Shown in pieces: positions 1-7,801 of a stretch of DNA of 24,315 nt. The position numbers and the translations under genes are program-made. Each line of letters starts with the position of its first letter. The stretch's first letter is position 1. Source of the DNA: JAJTHC01 sp044348005 (lineage in GTDB: Bacteria; Cyanobacteriota; Vampirovibrionia; Vampirovibrionales; JAJTHC01); contig JBIKTR010000020.1 in assembly GCA_044348005.1 (NCBI GenBank), forward strand, positions 1 to 24,315, in the 5' to 3' direction. The notes under the pieces are model-generated. The model was not told the DNA's origin. It saw nothing but the letters and a program-made list of their open reading frames with translations, and did not search any database.

Positions 1-183
1 CATTTCAAAGATGCTGAATCAAGTGTCCTCCCGAATAATCGCTATTTTGTGAGTATTTTGCCTGTAAATTCCCTGTTATTCTTGTATGGCAAGAATATTA
101 TCAGTTTTCTCCTCCACCACTTTCCTTTAAGAACCAGTCATAGAAATCCTTTGCAGGATTTACGCTCAAGAAACGCCGTGTGT

Positions 184-214
184 GGGGGTCTAGCTGTCGT
201 GACTAGACTTCCCC
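184..214 (-). terminator. Hairpin spanning the hsdS stop codon
   Basis: GTCTAG (188-193) and CTAGAC (203-208) pair perfectly around a 9-base loop. The stem extends through GGGG/CCCC (184-187, 211-214) past a 2-base bulge. It contains the hsdS stop at 203-205. There is no clear T-run after it in the leftward direction, so it may be an mRNA 3'-end stabiliser rather than an intrinsic terminator. Confidence 0.35.
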
Positions 215-1585
215 AAATAAAAGGCGTTCGACGTCGGCTTTGGCGGAGGCGAGGGCGTGGCTGGCTTCGCTTTCAAGTTGCTTGGCACGAGCCAAGCGGG
301 CTTGGACTTCTTCGGCAATCGCATTCTGTAGCGGTCGGGGTGGGAGGGGGACTATAATTTCACCTACTTCTTCTAGGTTAATGTTCGCCCTTGCTACAGG
401 ACGACTTATAGCATTTAATACGTTTTGCCCTATCTCACTTTTTAAATAAGCAGACAAGTATTGCGGATTTATAGAAATCTCTTTTTTTAAACGAACGCCT
501 GCGATCGCCTGATTGATATTTGCCTCATGTGCAAAATGATATACACCTACGGAACCAATAGTTGCACCTACAATAGCAATGAGAACATCGTCCTTTTTCA
601 ATTTAGAGCCTTTCATTTTTTTGTGGTGAACGTCTTTATCAAGATACAGCTTTGGGGCTTTAGGAACAGAGCCATCCTTAGTTATTTCACCACTTCGGTA
701 AAAGGGAATACCTTCACCTTTTTGGACGTAAGCATCACTTCCTGAAAGCGGCGTAACACCTGAAAAAATACGTTCAGATAACTCTGATATTCTTTTGCCG
801 TTAAGGTCTTTTAATTTTTGAAACAATACTTTGTGATAGGGAATGTTATAATGAACATCCAAACGCTTATTAACCTGCGAGCTTGAAACGGCGAAGCACA
901 AGCGTTTTTCAACGGTGGGTAGGGTAATGCCTAGTTGTTCTAGCACATAAGCGTCAATGCTTTGACGCAAGGCGGTGGCTTCGGCTTCTTTGCTTTGTTT
1001 GGTGGCGTGGGCGTCTTGCATCAGCTCCACGATGTGGGTTTGCACGTCCATTGGCGGGCGTATGATAGGAATTTCTTTCAATACTTCTTGACTTATGTGT
1101 CCCATTATTGCACCTGTAGCTATGCTTTTAATATAGCTTTGAACAGTATCAGTATTGATATATATGGCACAGTACCTAGGTGAAATCAGATCTGTATTGA
1201 GCGTTATTTTGAAAATTTCTGAAGAAATGACTGCATTTTGATGACTTGCATTTATAGGGGAAGCCACACCAAAAGTTCCTTTGCGAGTCATTAAAAGGTC
1301 AGTTTTTGCATTTAATTTAATTGGTTTTTTATCGTGATTTTCTTTTAAAAATTTAATTTTTAATAACTCGATATAATTTTCCTTAACGTTGGCAACTCTA
1401 ATATAAGGAATGTTCCCTTCTTCATAAAAGTTTCGAGTATCTAAACCATTGATAATGTTAATTGATAAATTTTCTAGACTTGTAAAAGTATATGAACTTC
1501 TTTTGATTTTATTCAAGTTAAGTCTGTGTAATGGTAGATAAAAATTAGCATCCAAACGTTTTTCGATTTCGCCCTGATTGACCAC
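203..1585 (-). CDS. hsdS: Type I-like restriction-modification specificity subunit
   Basis: This is a DNA-recognition (S) subunit that would direct the neighbouring methyltransferase/nuclease to its target sequence. At 460 residues it has the classic two-repeat layout. Each half opens with a similar motif (KRLDANFYLP near residue 9, KRLDVHYNIPYHK near 240) followed by a target-recognition domain. Each half closes with a charged helix (about 190-220, and 425-455 ending LLFGEV), the expected coiled-coil spacers. The recognition-domain DNA is clearly AT-richer than its surroundings, as is common for exchanged S-subunit modules. The start is GTG; the frame stays open upstream (YVSPDWENRIF...) without a better ATG, so a slightly longer product is possible. 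It lies 26 bases after hsdM on the same strand and is surely co-transcribed. The target sequence cannot be predicted. Confidence 0.93.
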   Translation of the reverse strand: MVNQGEIEKRLDANFYLPLHRLNLNKIKRSSYTFTSLENLSINIINGLDTRNFYEEGNIPYIRVANVKENYIELLKIKFLKENHDKKPIKLNAKTDLLMTRKGTFGVASPINASHQNAVISSEIFKITLNTDLISPRYCAIYINTDTVQSYIKSIATGAIMGHISQEVLKEIPIIRPPMDVQTHIVELMQDAHATKQSKEAEATALRQSIDAYVLEQLGITLPTVEKRLCFAVSSSQVNKRLDVHYNIPYHKVLFQKLKDLNGKRISELSERIFSGVTPLSGSDAYVQKGEGIPFYRSGEITKDGSVPKAPKLYLDKDVHHKKMKGSKLKKDDVLIAIVGATIGSVGVYHFAHEANINQAIAGVRLKKEISINPQYLSAYLKSEIGQNVLNAISRPVARANINLEEVGEIIVPLPPRPLQNAIAEEVQARLARAKQLESEASHALASAKADVERLLFGEV

Positions 1586-1611
1586 AAAAATGCGGTTTTC
1601 CCAATCAGGGC

Positions 1612-3480
1612 TTACATAAAATTTGCGGGGTTCGCCTTAAAGGCTAGGTACTGCGTAAATATCTCGTCTAGGTCGTTGTGGGCATCGTCTCGACCTGTGG
1701 CGTCGTAGCCGATGCGTTCAGCGATTGCCATAAAAATGGGGGTGTCTTTTAAGGTTTCGTTTTCACCTTTGCGTCTTAAAAATACCACGCTTGATTTCAC
1801 GCCTGCCCCATAATGGCTAAACGCAAATTGAGGAATCGACACCACCGCCAAGATTTGGCATCGTTCCATGATGAAGTCTCGCACATATTGCAAGCTACTG
1901 TTGGTTAAAATGCCGTCGGGCAAGACAAGGGCTAAATAACCGTCTTTCGGTTTAACGAAGTTTATGCACCGTTCAATGAATAAAATCTCGGTTTTTTGGT
2001 TTTTCTTGCCTTTGCCTAGTTTGTAGCTTTCCAATAAATCCCCTTTTTCACTGCCTTTAATGGTCGCTCCAAAGGGTGGGTTGGTGAGTACCATATCAAA
2101 GTAATCGGCTTTAAAATCCTTGTGATACTGGGTAATATCTGCCATTTTGTCCAGTGAACTGGTGCTAATGACGTTGGTATGTCCGTCATCATGAATAATC
2201 ATGTTCATTTTACAGACTCGGGCAATTCTATCGCTAACTTCAATACCATATAAGTTTTCTTTAGCAAAATTATGCCAATGCTTATGGCGTTCTACAGGAT
2301 CTTGAATGTGAGTGTCGGCGAACTTACGCACGGCATCTAGGGCGTAAAGCAAGAAGCCTCCGCTTCCACAAGCAGGGTCTAGCACGTTAAACTTATCAGG
2401 ATGTTCCAGAATTTTTCTGTCCGATTCATTTTTGACTATGGCTTCAAACATCATTTTTACGGTGAACTCAATCACTTTTCTTGGGGTGAAGTACTGCCCC
2501 ATTTTCCCCTTGAAAAAATCCCCTAAGAACCTCTCAAATGCTACACCTTTGGTGTCTAAATCTGTGCCGACAAAGTTAATCCCTTGAATGTGTTCCACGA
2601 CTTGAAAAATAATGGCGTCATCCAACTGTATATCGCCTTGAAAGACTTCGGCATCTTGCTTTTTAGCCTCGTTGTAGATGTCTTTAATTCGCTTGGCGAC
2701 TGTCGTAGGAGATTCATGCGTTCCGATTTGAAACTTATAAATACTACCTTCATATTTATTGGTATCTTTTTCGTCTTGAAGTTTACAAAACAACAATTTA
2801 GAAACTTCGTCAAATGCAGTAGTCGGATCGATTTTACCGCCTTGCCAAATGGTGTCGTGGCATTTTTCAAGGGATGCGATGAGTTCTTCACGGCTCACGA
2901 TTTTAGGTTCTAGGTTGCCCTTGCTAAACTTGTACTTGGGGGGCTTGCCGTAATGCGTGGGAATATCCGCCAAAATGTTATGTTCACGTTCTGCCCCTGA
3001 ATAATCCGCCAAAATGTTATGTTCACGTTCTGCCCCTGAATAATCCGCCACGTTATAAAACGAACGTGTATTGCCTGCCACTACAGCGGTAAACTTGGCT
3101 CCCAAGATATTGGCATAACTAAAGGATTGTTCGACAGCTTGATTAAACTCGGAATCGGTGATTTTATCCTTCTTGCATTCCACCACTAAATAGGGGTGTC
3201 CGTCTTTGGTATAAAGCACTATATCCGCAGAAATTTTATTTATCCCACTTTGTATACTCACTTCAAGGGAAATGTCCTTAGCGTCGTATCCGTATTGTAG
3301 GATGAGATCGCAGAAATAGGAGGCTCTTACTTTTTCTTCGGGGTCTTTGTAGTTGTAGGTTTTGCTTTCTTTGGCGTGATAGGTGATTTTTTCTCGATCG
3401 CCTTCGGTGTGGAGCTTGATAATGCCTTGATTTTGTCCCACTTGAATATAATCGGTATTGGTAACGGTGGCTTGTGTCAT
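1612..3480 (-). CDS. hsdM: Restriction-methylation fusion subunit (N-terminal nuclease-like domain plus N6-adenine methyltransferase)
   Basis: This 622-residue protein joins two modules. Residues about 28-140 resemble the HsdR N-terminal PD-(D/E)xK nuclease fold: Asp86 in SADIVLY and Glu101-Cys-Lys103 in VVECKK sit at the right spacing for the metal-binding D...ExK motif. From about residue 300 it is a gamma-class adenine methyltransferase, with GQYFTPRKVI (328-337), SAM motif I DPACGSGG (368-375) and catalytic NPPF (467-470). No helicase/translocase domain is seen and no hsdR follows. With the separate hsdS, this matches the BcgI-like (type IIB/IIG) plan better than a standard type I system; that is inference from architecture. 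The ATG overlaps the stop of the upstream methyltransferase remnant (ATGA), suggesting translational coupling. Residues about 146-171 contain a perfect 13-residue tandem repeat. Confidence 0.9.
   Translation of the reverse strand: MTQATVTNTDYIQVGQNQGIIKLHTEGDREKITYHAKESKTYNYKDPEEKVRASYFCDLILQYGYDAKDISLEVSIQSGINKISADIVLYTKDGHPYLVVECKKDKITDSEFNQAVEQSFSYANILGAKFTAVVAGNTRSFYNVADYSGAEREHNILADYSGAEREHNILADIPTHYGKPPKYKFSKGNLEPKIVSREELIASLEKCHDTIWQGGKIDPTTAFDEVSKLLFCKLQDEKDTNKYEGSIYKFQIGTHESPTTVAKRIKDIYNEAKKQDAEVFQGDIQLDDAIIFQVVEHIQGINFVGTDLDTKGVAFERFLGDFFKGKMGQYFTPRKVIEFTVKMMFEAIVKNESDRKILEHPDKFNVLDPACGSGGFLLYALDAVRKFADTHIQDPVERHKHWHNFAKENLYGIEVSDRIARVCKMNMIIHDDGHTNVISTSSLDKMADITQYHKDFKADYFDMVLTNPPFGATIKGSEKGDLLESYKLGKGKKNQKTEILFIERCINFVKPKDGYLALVLPDGILTNSSLQYVRDFIMERCQILAVVSIPQFAFSHYGAGVKSSVVFLRRKGENETLKDTPIFMAIAERIGYDATGRDDAHNDLDEIFTQYLAFKANPANFM
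2965..3050. repeat. 39-bp in-frame tandem duplication inside hsdM
   Basis: Two full copies of a 39-bp unit (2965-3003 and 3004-3042) plus 8 more bases match exactly. Because 39 is a multiple of three, the reading frame survives. The product carries DYSGAEREHNILA twice, between the nuclease-like domain and the methyltransferase half. Confidence 0.95.
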
Positions 3481-3740
3481 GGGGGCTTGTCCTTCTTTAT
3501 TTGACGCATGAGTGCCATTTTAGCATCAACAAAACGAGAAGGCATCAATGCTTTTAAAAGCGTTTTGCCAGTTGCTTGGTGAATCGCGGATTGCCCGCTG
3601 ATGTCCTGCCAACGACGAATCGTGGTATCCACATAGAGGGGTTCTAGCTCCATACCGTAGCAAATCCGTCCGCATTGTTCTGCGGCGATTAAAGTGGTCC
3701 CTGAGCCTAGAAAGGCATCGAGTATGATTTGCCAAGGCAA
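3477..3740 (-). pseudogene. C-terminal remnant of a beta-class DNA methyltransferase
   Basis: The 87-codon open frame encodes only the C-terminal end of a site-specific DNA methyltransferase. LDAFLGSGTTLIAAE is the SAM-binding FxGxG motif I, and YGMELEPLYVDTTIRRW is the conserved helix that follows in ParB-associated and other beta-class enzymes. In that class the catalytic DPPY motif lies upstream of motif I; here it is absent, so the fragment cannot methylate DNA. The frame continues upstream without a convincing start (the nominal start is TTG) until homology stops near 3730, where an oppositely oriented gene fragment begins. Its TGA overlaps the hsdM ATG, so it probably once headed the same operon. 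It may still be translated and couple to hsdM. Confidence 0.8.
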
Positions 3741-4305
3741 ACGCCACGCAGGGGGCGTGCATTACACCAGCGAAGCCGACATTTTTCAGATTTTACAGCC
3801 CACCGTCATTCAATACTGGCAAGAAAAAATAATGCTTGTGCAGGACGAAACGCCCCCAGCCGAACAAAGCCAAGCGTACAAAGCCTTGTTGGAAGAAATA
3901 AGAGCCTACCGTATTTTAGATCCTGCTTGCGGAAGCGGAAACTTCCTGTACATGGCATTTATTGAGCTAAAACGCCTTGAAAAAACCTTGATTGAAGCGT
4001 ACACGGCGAGTACCCCCACGCCTGAAGAGGCGTACACCCACAGTAGCGTCAATTCTAAGCAGTTTTTTGGGTTGGATGTCAACCATTTCGCCGTGGAACT
4101 GGCTAAATTGACCCTTGAAATCGGACGCAAAAAAGCCGTGGATGAATTACATTTAGATGAAAACGTCTTACCCCTCAATAACCTGCAAGACAACCTAATT
4201 TGTGCCGATGCCTTGTTTAGCGAATGGCCCGAAGCAGACGCCATTATAGGCAACCCGCCGTTTATTGGCGGTAAAAAAATACGGAGCGAACTCGGCGACA
4301 CGTAC
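3735..4305 (+). pseudogene. Internal fragment of an MmeI-like DNA methyltransferase
   Basis: This fragment reads opposite to its neighbours and contains the core of a large N6-adenine methyltransferase. GGVHYTSEADI is the usual entry motif of the domain, ILDPACGSGNFLYMAF is SAM motif I, QFFGLDVNHFAVELAK follows, and IIGNPPFIGGKK is catalytic motif IV. The arrangement fits MmeI-like/type IIL-IIG bifunctional enzymes, which are typically several hundred residues longer at both ends. Both ends are missing: the 5' side abuts the antisense methyltransferase remnant near 3730, and the 3' side stops at the transposase remnant near 4305. No start or ribosome-binding site belongs to it. It is a dead relic, probably from rearrangement and IS insertion. 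Confidence 0.82.
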
Positions 4306-4793
4306 GGTTAAAACGTTTTCCCGTGTGTTCTCCTATGAGCCGTTGACCTACAAATGAATAGCCAAATGCTCGTATTAAAGGTGTATCAAACCCACATTCA
4401 TCTACATAAACCAAGTCTTTCGGATTCTTTCTTTCAAGAGTCTGGACAAATTTTAGTCTTTGTTCTTCATTTCGCTCTTGGTAAAGCATCGTTTTTTTTA
4501 CGGCTGATGCCGAGTCGTTTAAGTCCGTAGCTAATTGTAGCCGGACTTACCTTTAAGTCTTTTGCTCTTTCATCGTGATAGGCTCCAGGGTCTTTTTGGA
4601 CATGGTCTTGAAGATGTTCTAAATTGAGTTTCCATGGTTTTTTAGGTCCTGCTTTTTGGGGGACTAGGCTTTCTGCATTACACCAACGTTCTAGGGTACT
4701 TCGCCCAATGCGGAATAGTTTAGCCAGGTGGCTTTTCTTTTCGCCTTCTTTAAATCGTTTTACCACACGCTTACGAAAATCAACGCTATACAT
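4300..4793 (-). pseudogene. IS630-family transposase, frameshifted and C-terminally truncated
   Basis: The ATG at 4793 opens a helix-turn-helix domain (MYSVDFRKRVVKRFKEGE... then IGRSTLERW) typical of IS630/Tc1-type transposases, running to ISRKKNDALPRAK and a stop near 4467. The next part continues in another frame as YQERNEEQRLKFVQTL, then LVYVDECGFDTPL with the first catalytic Asp of the DDE triad, and RAFGYSFVGQRLIGEHTGKRFNRT. The switch falls at a run of eight A (coding strand; T at 4492-4499). With seven A the frames join exactly (...SRKKT then MLYQER...), which matches the family. This could be an indel or slippage-based expression. The protein ends near residue 165, before the second Asp and the Glu, so it is inactive. 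Confidence 0.8.
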
Positions 4794-4854
4794 AAATTAT
4801 CCATTCTACAAACTATTACAATCTATATTGTACCAAAGTCTTTTGAATTGGCTA
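4300..4854 (-). mobile_element. Truncated IS630-family insertion sequence
   Basis: This is the left part of an IS630-type element. It consists of a transposase 5' portion plus upstream non-coding sequence that probably begins at the TA around 4853-4856 (read leftwards TATAGCCAATTCAAAAG...). IS630 elements target TA dinucleotides. The distal end and matching inverted repeat are missing because the element stops inside the transposase near 4305. The outer end is only about 30 bases from the 3' end of tRNA-Leu. The exact tip is inferred, since no second inverted repeat is available for comparison. Confidence 0.6.
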
Positions 4855-4887
4855 TAATAAAGCACGCTCTTCTTCAAAAATAAAAAA

Positions 4888-4968
<81 letters not shown>

Positions 4969-5003
4969 ATTTTGCTTTATGTAAGGCACAAAGGCCTGTT
5001 GAC

Positions 5004-5031
5004 TTGACTTTAAGCATATGGCGAACATAAT
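5004..5031 (+). promoter_or_regulatory. Sigma70-like promoter for dgkA
   Basis: TTGACT (5004-5009), a 16-base spacer and CATAAT (5026-5031) lie about 40 bases before the dgkA start. A second TTGACT overlaps just upstream (4999-5004). Confidence 0.55.
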
Positions 5032-5074
5032 AGAAATGCAAGCCTTTTTTAGGTGAATCGTAAGGAACATGCCC

Positions 5075-5602
5075 ATGCCTTTTGCAGAAGACTCTTTTGA
5101 GTTTGATGAAAAAGAAACCAAACGCCAGCAACAGCGCAAATTGCTGCGGCGCTATATGAAGCAATTTCACTTGTTTCGCACGCCGTTTTTTAAGGCATCA
5201 AGGGGGGGGGCGTCGCATTATGGGTTTGGGGCCACGTCGTTTTTGGCATCGGTGGGCTTTGCCTTGGAAGGCTTAAAGTTCGCCTTTGAACAGGAACGCA
5301 ACTTTCGCTTGGATTGTTACCTAATTGCTGGGGCGATTACGTTGGGGGTGTTGTTTCAAATTACGTTAGCGGAATGGGCGATTTTGCTTCAAATGGCGGG
5401 GTTTGTGTTGTTTGCGGAATTGGCGAATACGGTGGTGGAATGGCTGGTGGATTTGTTGACCCTAGGCCAGTTTGACTTGCGTGCCAAGCGGATTAAAGAC
5501 ATCGCTGCGGGGGCGTGTTTGGTGGTAGCCCTGGCCAGTTATGGCGTGGTGGCGATCATTTTCTTGCCGTATGTAAAGCCCTTGCTCAACGCCCTAGGCT
5601 AA
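5075..5602 (+). CDS. dgkA: Diacylglycerol/undecaprenol kinase family membrane protein
   Basis: This small integral-membrane lipid kinase would phosphorylate diacylglycerol or undecaprenol at the inner membrane to recycle lipid carriers. Family signatures are present: SVGFALEGLKFAFEQERNFRLD, then the catalytic/metal helix AELANTVVEWLVDL (Glu of AELANT and of VEW) and AKRIKDIAAGACL. Three hydrophobic segments match the DgkA fold. About 50 charged residues precede the domain (EFDEKETKRQQQRKLLRRY), longer than the compact E. coli enzyme. Two in-frame ATGs occur at 5069 and 5075. AAGGA at 5062-5066 is only two bases from the first but eight from the second, so 5075 is preferred. A run of nine G (5202-5210) lies inside the frame. 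Confidence 0.9.
   Translation: MPFAEDSFEFDEKETKRQQQRKLLRRYMKQFHLFRTPFFKASRGGASHYGFGATSFLASVGFALEGLKFAFEQERNFRLDCYLIAGAITLGVLFQITLAEWAILLQMAGFVLFAELANTVVEWLVDLLTLGQFDLRAKRIKDIAAGACLVVALASYGVVAIIFLPYVKPLLNALG
5202..5210. repeat. G9 homopolymer inside dgkA
   Basis: Nine consecutive G encode part of ASRGGAS early in dgkA. Any slip of one base truncates the kinase before its membrane segments. Confidence 0.9.
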
Positions 5603-5684
5603 TACCATTTAAACGATATGATTCGTCAATGCCTTCTTTCGAAAAAATTGTTGTAACCTCTCTGTTATGCTCGTGTTATACTAA

Positions 5685-5712
5685 CACTGTTATTCTTCCA
5701 CTGTTATTCTTG
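5685..5712. repeat. 14-bp tandem repeat in the pgm leader
   Basis: CACTGTTATTCTTC (5685-5698) is followed directly by CACTGTTATTCTTG (5699-5712). The pair lies between a TATACT-like box (5677-5682) and the pgm ribosome-binding site; its function is unknown. Confidence 0.8.
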
Positions 5713-5747
5713 ATGCCGTTTTGCGTCGTTGATGAAGGGATTTCCCC

Positions 5748-7367
5748 ATGAACTCCAGTCCTCTTGTTTCTAAAGTTTTTCAATTTGGCACATCGGGCTA
5801 TCGCCATGACGCCGATGACGCCTTTAACGAAGCCGTGGTGACACAAATCACCCATGCCATTGCGGATGCCTTGATTCAAACCATGCAGGCTGAACAGATC
5901 GCTCGCCCCGTTTTGGTGGGCGGAGACACCCGCGAAAAAACAAAAATGGCGATTCCCATTATTATTAAAACCCTTTTGGCCAAAGGGTTAGACGTATACG
6001 AAGTGCAAGGCGATGTACCCACCCCAGTGTTGGCTTACACCGCTGCCCACTTGGCTGAAATTTCAGGCAATGGCGTCGGTTCAGCAGGCGCCATTTTAAT
6101 GACGGCAAGCCACAATCCATGGAACTACGGGGGTTATAACTTTTTAACGAATGACGGGGCTGTTGCCCCTTCTTCACTCACCAAGCAGTTTGAAGCCTTG
6201 CAAGCTCACCCCCTTAACCTTGTTTTAGACCGAAAAGCCATGGGCCTAGAACCTACTCCGCGGATCTTTCATCTGTTGCCTTATGAAGCGTATTTAGATC
6301 ACCTCAAAGAAGTAATTGAACTCGATGTTCGCGCGATTAAGGCTGCACAATTGCATGTGGCGTATGACCCTTTGTATGCCACAGGTCGGCACTACTTCCC
6401 GAAGCTCATGGAAGATTTAGGCGTGCAAGACGTCAAGCTTCTTCACACGGAAGACGAACGCCCTAAAGGCTATACAGGTGAACCTGAACCTTCGGCTGAA
6501 AACTTAAGGGAACTGTCTCAACTGATTAAGGCGTGGGCGCTTCAAGAGCCTGACGCCCTAATGTTTGGCGCCGCCAACGACGGAGATGCCGATCGTTTTG
6601 GCATTTTGGATGAACATGGCGACTTTTTGCACCCCAATACGATTTTACGTTTGGTGGCGTATTTACTCGTGCATCACCGAAAAGCCAAAGGCATTGTGGT
6701 GCGATCACAATCGACCACCCACGCGCTGGATGAAATGATGAAGGCGTATGACACCCCCGTGCTTCAAACCCCTGTGGGCTATAAATATATTGCCGAAGTC
6801 TTTTTAGACTATGAGAAAGATCCCCAAAAACCGAAGGTGGTGCTGGGGGGTGAAGGCAGTGGTGGGCTAAGCATTTTGAATCATGTGCCTGAAAAAGACG
6901 GGTTACTCGCCAACTTATTGATTGCGGAACTTGTGGCTAAAGAAGGCCTGCCGTTGTCTGAAATTGTCAAGAAGGTCGACGCATTGAACACGCATCGCTA
7001 CATTTTTACGGAATGGTCGATTCACACGGAACTTAAATCCGCGATTTTAAATAAAGCCTTGACGCTCTTTAGCGAAGGCGGTAGCTTGGGGGCTGATTTA
7101 GTGGTGGATGTTGCCCGTTCAAACGTTGAAGCCCAAGCCTTAATCTCAGATTTTCACACGCAAGACGGCGTGAAGCTCTATTTAACCGATGGTTCATGGG
7201 TGTTGGTGCGTGCAAGTGGAACAGAACCCTTGGTGCGTGTTTACCTTGAAGTGCAAGATGCGGATCCCGTTCGCCTACAACGTAAGCAAGATGCCCTTGA
7301 GTCGTTTTGGCTCGATTCGTTTGACAACTTGGGTATTTCACCATCTCACATTAAACGCAAAGCGTAA
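5748..7367 (+). CDS. pgm: Phosphoglucomutase/phosphomannomutase
   Basis: This cytosolic enzyme of the alpha-D-phosphohexomutase family interconverts hexose 1- and 6-phosphates, most likely glucose, supplying sugar nucleotide and glycogen synthesis. Its 539 residues show the four expected landmarks in order: the phosphoserine loop TASHNPW with Ser121, the Mg-binding loop DGDADRF (278-284), the sugar-binding GGEGSGG (367-373) and the phosphate-binding RASGTEPL (488-495). FGTSGYR near residue 13 is the usual N-terminal signature. The length and the N-terminus are closest to the glucose-specific Pgm branch, but phosphomannomutase activity cannot be excluded. AAGGGA seven bases before the ATG is a good ribosome-binding site. 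The next gene follows after 14 bases, so the two are probably co-transcribed. Confidence 0.93.
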   Translation: MNSSPLVSKVFQFGTSGYRHDADDAFNEAVVTQITHAIADALIQTMQAEQIARPVLVGGDTREKTKMAIPIIIKTLLAKGLDVYEVQGDVPTPVLAYTAAHLAEISGNGVGSAGAILMTASHNPWNYGGYNFLTNDGAVAPSSLTKQFEALQAHPLNLVLDRKAMGLEPTPRIFHLLPYEAYLDHLKEVIELDVRAIKAAQLHVAYDPLYATGRHYFPKLMEDLGVQDVKLLHTEDERPKGYTGEPEPSAENLRELSQLIKAWALQEPDALMFGAANDGDADRFGILDEHGDFLHPNTILRLVAYLLVHHRKAKGIVVRSQSTTHALDEMMKAYDTPVLQTPVGYKYIAEVFLDYEKDPQKPKVVLGGEGSGGLSILNHVPEKDGLLANLLIAELVAKEGLPLSEIVKKVDALNTHRYIFTEWSIHTELKSAILNKALTLFSEGGSLGADLVVDVARSNVEAQALISDFHTQDGVKLYLTDGSWVLVRASGTEPLVRVYLEVQDADPVRLQRKQDALESFWLDSFDNLGISPSHIKRKA

Positions 7368-7381
7368 AGCAGGTCACCGCC

Positions 7382-7792
7382 ATGAACGTTCGATTTATTG
7401 TGCTGTACGACGCCACCTGTGGCTTGTGCCAGCGAAGTCAGCTGTTTTTAAAAACATGGCTCAAACATCCTGCTAAAATGCGTTTTGTGGATGTTCATAG
7501 TGAAGAAGCCCTGGCCTATTTGGCAACATTTGCTTTATTGAGCGAAGAAACCACACGGCGAATGCACGTGATTGATATGGAAAAAAACGCCGTATTTCAG
7601 GCCGAAGAAGCCGTGGGGCTGTGTTTAGAACAGTGCATTGCCCCATGGGCTTGGTTGGGGAAGGTGTTGAGATGCCCTTGGTTCAAGGGAATTACTCGCC
7701 CTGCGTATGAATGGGTGGCGGTACGACGGCATCAATTTTTACCCCCTTTGCCCAATCAACCGACCGTCTGTGTGTTGCGAAAAACCAACTAA
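7382..7792 (+). CDS. DCC-family (DUF393) thiol-disulfide oxidoreductase-like protein
   Basis: This 136-residue protein belongs to the DCC/YuxK family, named for a DxxCxxC motif near the N-terminus that resembles a thioredoxin active site. Here it reads VLYDATCGLCQRS (about residues 7-19), with both cysteines present and Ala in place of the more usual Gly after Asp. The later FVDVHSEEA and PWAWLGKVLRCPWFKGITRPAYEWVAVRRHQF segments are also family-like. The physiological role of the family is not established. It starts 14 bases after pgm, behind an AGG-type ribosome-binding site, and looks like the second gene of that operon. It ends tail-to-tail with mtaB only 9 bases away, with no obvious terminator between. 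Confidence 0.85.
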   Translation: MNVRFIVLYDATCGLCQRSQLFLKTWLKHPAKMRFVDVHSEEALAYLATFALLSEETTRRMHVIDMEKNAVFQAEEAVGLCLEQCIAPWAWLGKVLRCPWFKGITRPAYEWVAVRRHQFLPPLPNQPTVCVLRKTN

Positions 7793-7801
7793 TCTAGTCT
7801 T

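Noticed and set aside
1..202. Integration site or tRNA-end duplication at the left edge
   Set aside because: I compared the tRNA-Leu 3' sequence with this stretch and saw no match. Only a short AAATCC/GGATTT inverted repeat (146-163) is present.
49..357. Plus-strand open frame over the hsdS 3' end
   Set aside because: It overlaps hsdS in antisense, has no ribosome-binding site, and its composition is Arg/Gly-rich as expected of a shadow frame.
3694..3734. Start of the plus-strand methyltransferase fragment at 3694
   Set aside because: The first codons are antisense of the other methyltransferase remnant; true homology begins near KRHAGGVHYTSE.
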